DNA of 46,125 nt from Candidatus Paceibacterota bacterium. GTDB lineage: Bacteria > Patescibacteriota > Minisyncoccia > Phycocordibacterales > UBA6899. The stretch lies in NCBI GenBank assembly GCA_035583355.1, contig DATEZQ010000006.1, positions 1-46,125 on the forward strand. The letters are read 5' to 3'. A model generated the notes under the pieces. It was not told where the DNA came from. It did not search any database and saw only the letters and a program-made list of their open reading frames with translations. Below are positions 29,256-35,459 of the stretch, in pieces; position 1 is the first letter of the stretch; each line of letters opens with the position of its first letter. Position numbers and translations under genes: made by a program.

Positions 29256-30284
29256 ATGCGTCTATCTCGCCACAGCCTCACCTTATTTATTGCAGGAATA
29301 CTCCTTGCACCACTTTCAAGCTTCGCTGTCGCGGTGAAGCCAGCACAGGTGGAGCAAAAGATAGACCCTGGCACAGTGAAGACATTCACTATGTCAGTAA
29401 CGAATAACGATAATAGTCAACAGACATTCTATCCCGTAGTGCGTAATGTTACGGGTGTAAATGATCAGAACCAGCCATTATTTGAAAAAACAGATAATGG
29501 TCAGCCGCACGACCTGACTCTGTGGCTCCAGTTCGATAAGTCTCCGATTACTGTTGCTCCGAAGCAAACTGCCTCTATTCTCGTGACTGCAGAAATTCCT
29601 AAAGATGCTTCGCCGGGATCACATATTGCAGGATTCTTCTTTAGTGATAAGCCAATCATACAGACGAACATTCTCGGTGCATCAGTCGGATTCGATGTTG
29701 GGGCAATCGTGCATTTTCAGATTTCTGGTGACTCAGTGACGAAGGCGAATGTGCGCCACTTCTCCACCGATCATTCCATCTATGGCAAGCCGCCAATTGA
29801 TTTTTCCGTTGCTATAGAGAATGAGGGCAACACACTCGTACGACCGATTGGAATGATTGATATTACGAATATGATGGGAAGAAAGGTCGCAAGCCTTCCT
29901 GTGAACGATACTGGTGCTGGTGTATTCCCTAAGACAACACGCGAGTGGAAGGCCACTTGGGCTCCTAATGAAGTAGTGTTTGGAAAGTTCACTGCGCTTG
30001 TTGCGCTTGCCGTTGAGACAGAGCAGGGTACTGATACACTCATTCGCCAGGTTGTGTTCTGGGTGCTTCCTACAAATATTATTCTTCCAACATTCTTCGG
30101 ATTTGGAATCTTCCTGCTTATTTCCTACGTGCTATTGCGTATTTACGTGCGTCGACAAATTGGTGAGGCGAGAAAAGGAAAAACAAATGCAGCTGAGGGC
30201 CTCTCGGTGTTTGCATCGGTGTTGATTGCAGTACTCTTGGCTATCATCATTGGATTCTTGGTCATCTTCTTCTACTTTGGGTAG
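29256..30284 (+). CDS. Secreted, membrane-anchored beta-sandwich surface protein (DUF916-like)
   Basis: 342 aa. Signal peptide (MRLSRHSLTLFIAGILLAPL, cleavage near SSFAVA). Residues about 28-240 consist of two beta-sandwich domains: KIDPGTVKTFTMSVTNNDNS...ILVTAEIPKDASPGSHIAGF, then IYGKPPIDFSVAIENEGNT with an Ig-like pattern. The first resembles the DUF916/WxL-interacting and Fn3-like fold (weak to moderate). Two C-terminal membrane helices (about 268-292 and 318-341) flank a basic cytoplasmic loop. It opens a cluster of surface genes. Its TAG stop is the first base triplet of element A. Possible -10 boxes: TACACT 6 nt before the ATG, or TATACT at 29215. Confidence 0.8.
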   Translation: MRLSRHSLTLFIAGILLAPLSSFAVAVKPAQVEQKIDPGTVKTFTMSVTNNDNSQQTFYPVVRNVTGVNDQNQPLFEKTDNGQPHDLTLWLQFDKSPITVAPKQTASILVTAEIPKDASPGSHIAGFFFSDKPIIQTNILGASVGFDVGAIVHFQISGDSVTKANVRHFSTDHSIYGKPPIDFSVAIENEGNTLVRPIGMIDITNMMGRKVASLPVNDTGAGVFPKTTREWKATWAPNEVVFGKFTALVALAVETEQGTDTLIRQVVFWVLPTNIILPTFFGFGIFLLISYVLLRIYVRRQIGEARKGKTNAAEGLSVFASVLIAVLLAIIIGFLVIFFYFG

Positions 30285-30510
30285 CGCATTTGCGTAGTAA
30301 ATAAAACATCGGCCCTACAAGGCACGATGTTTTATTTTAAGCGGTGTGCAGCACCCGCTTGCGCAAATGCGCCGTTCCGTTTGCAATATTACGGCATCGG
30401 TTATTTTCCGCAATTTGCCTTTGCTTCATTCCGCTCCGCGCTCAATGTATACTTATACACCTCGCTTGCGGCGCTCATTCCAGCAAAGGCAACTTGCGAA
30501 AAATCCCTCG
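30282..30510 (+). repeat. Structured 3' element A
   Basis: Begins at the stop codon (TAGCGCATTTGCG). Outer arms GCGCATTTGCG / CGCAAATGCGC enclose a terminator hairpin (ATAAAACATCGGCC ... GGCACGATGTTTTATTTT) and AAGCGGTG / CACCCGCTT. A long hairpin follows from TATTACGGC: TTTTCCGCAA pairs with TTGCGAAAAA, and TTGCCTTTGCT with AGCAAAGGCAA. The apex is TGTAT / ATACA and the end is AAAAATCC. About 230 bp, closely related to element B. Confidence 0.88.
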
Positions 30511-30554
30511 CTGTTTCATCGAGTAAAGTATCGAGCAAGGACTAAGTTGCAAAC

Positions 30555-30581
30555 AAAAACTCCATGAGTGTGGAGTTTTTT
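30555..30581. terminator. Bidirectional terminator
   Basis: AAAAACTCC, ATGAGTGT, GGAGTTTTTT. On the minus strand it ends the 30581 gene. Confidence 0.85.
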
Positions 30582-31051
30582 CAGGCGTGACTTTGGTGGT
30601 GGAGGTCGGTGACAAAGGGGCGGTGGGGGATGTGGAGTGGGGTTGGGGTGCCGACGTTTGGGATATCGCGTGCCTTCTTTTTGATACTGAGATGGTCGCG
30701 GTGGTGATTGTAGGTATTCACACTTGCCAAAAGTATGAGTGCAAATGCAACGCTGCCAAGAAGTGTATTACGACGCTCCGTTTCTGCAGTTTCTTGTTCT
30801 ATGCGTAATGCCTCTTCTCGTCGGATAAGGTCTTGTTCCTTTGAGTCAAGCGTCTTTGCGCGTTCCTTGAGCGCGACGGCAAGTGTATTGCTTGGAGTTG
30901 GTGCGACACCCGCGCCGACTTGTGATACAGAGGCAACTTGTTCAGCACCAATCATGCGTAGAGAATTGAGTAGAGGCACAAATACAAAAACAGCAAGCGC
31001 AGAGAACGCAAAAAGCGCGAGCATGCCGTGTAGTGTGTGCTTGAGCCGCAT
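30581..31051 (-). CDS. Membrane protein with central coiled coil, 156 aa
   Basis: Two hydrophobic segments (about residues 9-30, GMLALFAFSALAVFVFVPLL, and 98-116, LLGSVAFALILLASVNTY) flank a region of about 65 residues. This region includes a charged coiled coil (LKERAKTLDSKEQDLIRREE). The C-terminal tail is His/Pro-rich (HHRDH, HIPHRPFVTDLHHQSHA). Topology: coiled coil on one side, both ends on the other. No family recognised. TATAAT ends 6 nt before the ATG (leaderless). It is divergent from the dockerin gene; the two promoters lie within 40 bp. Confidence 0.78.
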   Translation of the reverse strand: MRLKHTLHGMLALFAFSALAVFVFVPLLNSLRMIGAEQVASVSQVGAGVAPTPSNTLAVALKERAKTLDSKEQDLIRREEALRIEQETAETERRNTLLGSVAFALILLASVNTYNHHRDHLSIKKKARDIPNVGTPTPLHIPHRPFVTDLHHQSHA

Positions 31052-31091
31052 AGCGACATTATAGCATAATGTGATAAAATAGAGCTACGTC

Positions 31092-32774
31092 ATGCTACGC
31101 ACATGGTACACACCGCTACTGTTTCTCGGCCTGTTTTTGAGCATGCCTTTTTTTGCGCAAGCAGCGCAACTCAAGCGTGCGAGTGATTTGATTTCGAATT
31201 CTGCTCCTGGTGTACCTGCAGTACATGAGGTTACTTTCACTACAACAAATAGTATTCCCGCAGGTGGCGCAGTTACTATTCGTTTTGATGGAACAACCCC
31301 ATTTGTTTTTGGTTCTGGTTTTGATTATACAAATGTTGATTTTGCTGTTGCAACAAGTGGAGATTACAGTTCATATATTATGGATGCGGCTGCAGATACT
31401 GCGACCTCTACGGCAGAATTGCTTGCTCTTGGTGATGGTGCAGTACGTGTGCACCTTGCAAGCGACCCCGCATTTGCTGTGCCTTCGGGTGCACATGTCC
31501 GCCTACGTATTGGTGCCGGTGCAACCGCAAACGCAATCGTAAATAGCACAACACTTGGTCCGCAGCGCTATACCATCACAACGCATAATGTGTTCAGTGC
31601 ACCCATAGATACAGCAATCGGGTTGTTGAGTATCAATGCCCCGATCAGTTTGGGGGCAATTGGAAAGGGGTCCGCAGCGACGCTTACTAATGGCTTGCCG
31701 AAGGGTCTCATTCCTGGTGGTACGAAAAAGGTAATGCTATCGTTCAGTTCAAACCTCCCGGCATATTGTCGCTACTCCATGACTCCAGGGGTGGCGTATG
31801 ATGACATGCCAATTCTCTCTCGCTTCAAGAGTGTAAATTTCAATCGGGATCATTCTTTGATTATTGATACTGAGGATGACAAGAATTACACATACTATAT
31901 TCGCTGCTTCACGAAGTACGGATTGACTGCAAACGAAGATGACTTTGTGATTTCTTTTGATGTTGGTGTTGTTCCAAAAGAGCATCGATTGCCACCACCG
32001 CCTCCGGGTACACAGGAGGGAGACCATACTGGTGGAGGAAATAGCTTGCCACAAAGTGGATTGTATATTTCGGGTAGAACATTTCCCGGCGGATCGGTGC
32101 GCATCTTAAAAGATGGAAAGGAATTCAGGACAATGGGTGCAGACGGACAAGGAAATTTTAGCACTACCGAAAGTAGTCTTGACCGTGGAACATATGGATT
32201 TAATATTGCTTCGACTGATTCAAGTGGGCTGCGATCTGCAACATATAGTATTACGCTCTACTTGAATGCGCAGACGCAAAACAATATCGGGCCAGTGTAT
32301 CTTTCACCAACCATTACTGCCCCTTCGTCACGCATAGAGCCGGGAAGTCCCGTTGTTGTATCTGGTCTTGCTATCCCTTCGAATGTCGTGCAAGTGGTCG
32401 TGCTCACTGAGCAAGATCCGATGCAGATGCCCCTCGTCATTGCAACGACCACAGCTAATTCTTCTGGAGGGTGGTCGCTGAAGTTACCTACTGAAAATCT
32501 ACGTAAGGGTACATATAGTCTCCGTGCACAATCACTTATTCCTGGACAGGGAAATTCATTATTCTCGAACGAATTCTTGCTTGGTGTCGGTGAAAAGCCC
32601 CAAGGAAATATGAAGAAGCGCGCTGATGTGAATGGCGATGGTAAGGTGAACCTCGCAGACCTTTCAATACTGCTTTTCAATTGGAAGAAGTCGGCGCCTC
32701 AGGCGGATGTGAATAGTGATGGTACGGTCAACATCACCGACTTTAGTATTATGCTCTCCGCTTGGACTGGCTAG
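31092..32774 (+). CDS. Secreted surface protein with C-terminal type I dockerin
   Basis: 560 aa. Signal peptide (LLFLGLFLSMPFFAQAAQ). Residues about 30-190 form a beta-rich domain (VTIRFDGTTPFVFGSGFDYT; VRLRIGAGATANAIV). A second beta domain is at about 200-305. A Pro-rich linker (RLPPPPPGTQEGDHTGGGN) and two Ig-like domains follow (about 325-400 and 410-500; RIEPGSPVVVSGLAIPSNVV). The C-terminal 50 residues are a dockerin: two calcium-binding loops, DVNGDGKVNLAD and DVNSDGTVNITD, each followed by a helix (LSILLFNW; FSIMLSAW). Dockerins bind cohesins, and a cohesin-like protein is encoded 1 kb downstream. No catalytic domain is recognised, so a structural or adhesive role is more likely than an enzyme. 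Confidence 0.9.
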   Translation: MLRTWYTPLLFLGLFLSMPFFAQAAQLKRASDLISNSAPGVPAVHEVTFTTTNSIPAGGAVTIRFDGTTPFVFGSGFDYTNVDFAVATSGDYSSYIMDAAADTATSTAELLALGDGAVRVHLASDPAFAVPSGAHVRLRIGAGATANAIVNSTTLGPQRYTITTHNVFSAPIDTAIGLLSINAPISLGAIGKGSAATLTNGLPKGLIPGGTKKVMLSFSSNLPAYCRYSMTPGVAYDDMPILSRFKSVNFNRDHSLIIDTEDDKNYTYYIRCFTKYGLTANEDDFVISFDVGVVPKEHRLPPPPPGTQEGDHTGGGNSLPQSGLYISGRTFPGGSVRILKDGKEFRTMGADGQGNFSTTESSLDRGTYGFNIASTDSSGLRSATYSITLYLNAQTQNNIGPVYLSPTITAPSSRIEPGSPVVVSGLAIPSNVVQVVVLTEQDPMQMPLVIATTTANSSGGWSLKLPTENLRKGTYSLRAQSLIPGQGNSLFSNEFLLGVGEKPQGNMKKRADVNGDGKVNLADLSILLFNWKKSAPQADVNSDGTVNITDFSIMLSAWTG

Positions 32775-33005
32775 CGCATTTGCGCAATGAATAAAACATC
32801 GGCTCCGCGGAGCACGATATTTTATTTTAAGCGGTGCTTTGCACCCGCTTGCGCAAATGCACCGCTCCGCTTCCGCTATTACGGCGGCGGTCTTTTTGTC
32901 GGGATTGTCCTCCTTTCGCTCCGCTCCGCGCTCAATGTATCACTCATACACCTCGCTGGCGGTGCTCGCTCTAAGGAGGGCACTGCCGACAAAAATCCTC
33001 GCCGC
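32772..33005 (+). repeat. Structured 3' element B
   Basis: Starts at the stop codon of the dockerin gene with the same TAGCGCATTTGCG as element A and keeps the same hairpin order. Terminator stem: ATAAAACATCGGCTCC ... GGAGCACGATATTTTAT. Long hairpin: TTTTTGTCGG pairs with CCGACAAAAA, and GTCCTCCTT with AAGGAGGGC (one G-U). Between A and B the apex (CGCTCCGCGCTCAATGTAT, then ATACACCTCGCT) is conserved but these stem bases are not. Confidence 0.88.
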
Positions 33006-33044
33006 ATTATAGGTTGATATGAGTGCTGTGAATAATTGAATTTT

Positions 33045-33073
33045 CTCATGACTCATGACTTTAACTCATGACT
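33045..33073. repeat. Three direct copies of CTCATGACT
   Basis: CTCATGACT at 33045, 33052 and 33065. The 33006-33218 gap holds nothing else I can identify; it is AT-rich and lies upstream of the hsp20 promoter, so these could be regulator sites or simple-sequence slippage. Confidence 0.4.
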
Positions 33074-33218
33074 CGTATCATGGCGAGTTGCATTTAGATT
33101 TTTGGAAAAGTACCAAGAGGTGATTGAAAGAAGAAAAATATTATTCTCATCAGTATGAAAAATGTGTTTGCAAATGCAATTACGCACATGTTGTACACAT
33201 CATGCGGGCGCAAATTGC

Positions 33219-33247
33219 TTGCACCTATACGCTCGGGACGGTACAAT
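33219..33247 (+). promoter_or_regulatory. hsp20-cohesin operon promoter
   Basis: TTGCAC (33219-33224), 17 bp, TACAAT (33242-33247). The leader is about 45 nt, A-rich, without a clear SD. No CIRCE-type inverted repeat is present. Confidence 0.6.
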
Positions 33248-33299
33248 AGGGGTATCGTTATACGTTGTTGGAAAACGCACAACAAAAACACAAACTTAT

Positions 33300-33809
33300 A
33301 TGAGTTCTTTCTTACAGAAATTAAAAGGACGTGGAGTCGGAGTTACCGACAACCACGAGATCGAGTCGATCGAGCACACGAAGACCGCGGCACCAATCGG
33401 TGTTGCGCAGCTTCCTGTTGATGTATGCCAGACTGATACAGAGATCACTATCTTTGCACAAGTCGCAGGTACGGATATCAAGGACCTTGATGTCTCTATT
33501 GAAGGTGATAATGACATCGTTACAATTCAAGGCGCATCACTGCGCCCACAGGATCTTATCCAGCGTGCCGATAGTGGTGATGTTCGTATCAAGGTTGGTC
33601 GCCGTCGTGATGAAGAGGAACAGCTTGACTACGTACTCGAGGAGTGCGTTTGGGGGAAGTTCTTCCGCCAGATCATTCTTCCACAGGAAGTTGATGCAAC
33701 TGCAGCACAGGCGAAGATTAAGGATGGTGTACTTGTACTCCATCTCCCGCTCAAGGGCCAGCAGACGAACAAGCTGCGCATGAATATCACTAAGGTTGAT
33801 TCAGAGTAA
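33300..33809 (+). CDS. Hsp20/alpha-crystallin family small heat-shock protein
   Basis: 169 aa from ATG 33300 (MSSFLQKLKGRG). The alpha-crystallin domain spans about residues 40-160: LPVDVCQTDTEITIFAQVAG, DLDVSIEGDNDIVTIQG, then EECVWGKFFRQIILPQEVDA (equivalent of the GxFxRxixLP motif) and KIKDGVLVLHLPL (GVLxxxxP motif). The domain carries an insertion around residues 85-105 (QRADSGDVRIKVGRRRDEEE). Members are ATP-independent holdases. It sits 4 bp upstream of the cohesin-like gene and should be co-transcribed. The pairing of a cytoplasmic chaperone with a surface protein is odd. Confidence 0.9.
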   Translation: MSSFLQKLKGRGVGVTDNHEIESIEHTKTAAPIGVAQLPVDVCQTDTEITIFAQVAGTDIKDLDVSIEGDNDIVTIQGASLRPQDLIQRADSGDVRIKVGRRRDEEEQLDYVLEECVWGKFFRQIILPQEVDATAAQAKIKDGVLVLHLPLKGQQTNKLRMNITKVDSE

Positions 33810-33813
33810 GATT

Positions 33814-35295
33814 ATGTTAGGAGGCGTACGTTTACAAATCGTCGCAGTCGTCGCTGGCGCATTTCTATATGCGCCAGCTTTGGCTTTGACTGCGGAAGCT
33901 GCGCAGTATCAGTTTTCGCCTACTCCTGTTTCGACTGTAGTGGGTAAGCCCTTTACTGTTACCGTCAATATAAGCAGTGATAAAGCATATAATGCAGGTG
34001 GTGCGACATTGAAGTATGATCCGTCAGCACTGAGTGCTTCACGCGTTGCAAAGGATGGTTCTGCATTTTCTATCTGGGCTGTTGAGCCAGCAATTTCAGC
34101 GAGTGCGGGCACAGTGACTTTTGAAGGTGGCCACACTGCGCCTATCACTGGTGATAAGAAAGTAGTTCAGGTGACCTTTACTGCAAAGAAAGAAGGCGCG
34201 ACAAGTATTTCTGTGGACAAAGGTTCAATTCTTGCAGGTGATGGATCCGGTGCGGATATGTATGTTGCTGGTGCTGCGCTTGCAGTGACTGTTGGGCCAG
34301 GTGGTTATACTGAACCTACTCCTACGGCAACTCCGGCAGATACTGGAAGTGGAAGTGATGGTGGTTCAAAGACGGATCTTCCAGAAGCTCCTATTGTCAC
34401 CTCTCTTACGCACCCAAAGGAGGATGTGTATTCTGGGGCACCAACTGCAAAATTCTCTTGGGAGCTTCCCCTTGATGTCACCGTGGTCCGCGCTGAAGTT
34501 GACCAATCAACTTCGACCGTACCGAAGCAGTCCTATGATCCCGCTATTGCAGATAAGGAATTCAGAGACTTCAAAGAGGGCGAGAACTATATCCACATTC
34601 GCTATAAAAATGGCTCAGGGTGGGGTCCTACGACACATCGCAAATTCATGGTCGATCGTGCTGCTCCTTTGGAATTTACAGTTACTGCAACGGTTCCCGA
34701 GAAGGAGAATAATGTAACGCTTGCATTTTCGACTAGCGATGAACTTTCGGGGCTTGCAAGTTATGAGATAGTCCTTGACGGTGGGCAGCCAAAGAAGATC
34801 TCTCTTGCAGAGGTAAAGGATGGAAAGTATCCATTGCTTGCTGTTCCAAATGGAAGTCATAGTGCAAAGATTGTCGCATATGATGTCGGAGGAAATAAGC
34901 GTGAAGCTGAGGCTGCATTCATGGTGAATGCACCAATCAAGGCAGATGCTCCTGCAGCAGATGCTCAGTCGAATTCAGTTTGGCCAATGGTTGGTATTGC
35001 AGCACTCTTTGCGTGTATCGGAGGTCTTATTGGAATCATCTGGTACGAGCGAAATGCGTTTCGCCAGGAGAAATTCATGACCAAGCGTGAGGCTGATGAA
35101 GTGCGCGATCGTATTGCTTCAGTTTTCTCAGCACTTCGTGAAGAGGTTGATGAGCAGCTCGCTCGTCTTTATCAGAAGCCGAATCCTTCGGCTGAGGATA
35201 GGGAAGTGACAAGGCGCATTCATGAGGCAACAGATCTTTCGGAGGAGTTACTCGCAAAAGAGGCTGAAGATGTGCGAAAACTTTTGGCTCGATAA
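33814..35295 (+). CDS. Membrane-anchored cohesin-domain surface protein
   Basis: 493 aa from ATG 33814 (MLGGVRLQIVAVVAGAFLYA signal peptide). Residues about 30-165 have a cohesin-like pattern: FSPTPVSTVVGKPFTVTVNI, GATLKYDPSALSASR, GTVTFEGGHT, KVVQVTFTAKKEGATSISVD, SILAGDGSGADM. After a Thr/Pro linker come two Ig-like domains (about 195-385) with TLAFSTSDELSGLASYEIV. A transmembrane helix lies at about 392-413 (WPMVGIAALFACIGGLIGII). The cytoplasmic tail of about 80 residues is a charged coiled coil (EADEVRDRIASVFSALREEV). By family role it could hold dockerin proteins at the cell surface; the 31092 product is the obvious candidate. Binding is inferred. Confidence 0.85.
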   Translation: MLGGVRLQIVAVVAGAFLYAPALALTAEAAQYQFSPTPVSTVVGKPFTVTVNISSDKAYNAGGATLKYDPSALSASRVAKDGSAFSIWAVEPAISASAGTVTFEGGHTAPITGDKKVVQVTFTAKKEGATSISVDKGSILAGDGSGADMYVAGAALAVTVGPGGYTEPTPTATPADTGSGSDGGSKTDLPEAPIVTSLTHPKEDVYSGAPTAKFSWELPLDVTVVRAEVDQSTSTVPKQSYDPAIADKEFRDFKEGENYIHIRYKNGSGWGPTTHRKFMVDRAAPLEFTVTATVPEKENNVTLAFSTSDELSGLASYEIVLDGGQPKKISLAEVKDGKYPLLAVPNGSHSAKIVAYDVGGNKREAEAAFMVNAPIKADAPAADAQSNSVWPMVGIAALFACIGGLIGIIWYERNAFRQEKFMTKREADEVRDRIASVFSALREEVDEQLARLYQKPNPSAEDREVTRRIHEATDLSEELLAKEAEDVRKLLAR

Positions 35296-35301
35296 ATATT
35301 T

Positions 35302-35329
35302 AAACAAGACCGATGAGGTCTTGTTTTTA
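35302..35329 (+). terminator. Terminator of the hsp20-cohesin operon
   Basis: AAACAAGACC, GATGA, GGTCTTGTTTTT. Confidence 0.9.
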
Positions 35330-35353
35330 TAATTAACTTAATACTCTGGCCAT

Positions 35354-35459
35354 TTGCCAACAAATAACATTCATGTTACTATCGTCGCTGGTTTGTTCTT
35401 CATGCGGTGGAACTAGCCAACGTTACGTTCTCTCACCGCTCTACACTGGAGGATGAGTA
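35354..35459 (+). promoter_or_regulatory. Promoter and leader of the 35460 gene
   Basis: TTGCCA (35354), 17 bp, TACTAT (35377-35382). The leader is about 70 nt, ending in GGAGG 7 nt before the ATG. It holds GCGGTG (35404) that can pair with CACCGC (35434) just before the SD. This could be a simple regulatory hairpin; the evidence is only the pairing. Confidence 0.55.

Noticed and set aside
30282-30375. First part of element A as a tRNA or tmRNA because of its three-stem cloverleaf-like look.
   Set aside because: No T-loop GTTCRA, no anticodon arm of proper length and no CCA-adjacent acceptor; the middle stem is a classic terminator.
30327-30545. A 72-codon frame and its counterpart at 32787-33017 share FYFKRC.APACANAP-like stretches and could be taken as a small protein family.
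   Set aside because: Both frames are translations of elements A and B. They have no ribosome binding site, start inside the terminator hairpin, and similarity follows DNA hairpin conservation rather than codon structure.
30282-33005. Elements A and B as integron attC sites.
   Set aside because: They lack the RYYYAAC and GTTRRRY ends, no integrase or cassette-type gene order is present, and each contains a terminator hairpin plus a second stem unlike attC.
31092-35295. Cellulosome for plant polymer degradation.
   Set aside because: Dockerin and cohesin-like domains are present, but no glycoside hydrolase or carbohydrate-binding module of a known cellulase type is visible in the window.
35387-35439. 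H-type pseudoknot/riboswitch in the leader of the 35460 gene (GCTGGTT/AACTAGC interleaved with GCGGTG/CACCGC).
   Set aside because: The first arm straddles the predicted transcription start, so the pseudoknot could not form fully; only the simple hairpin is kept in the annotation.
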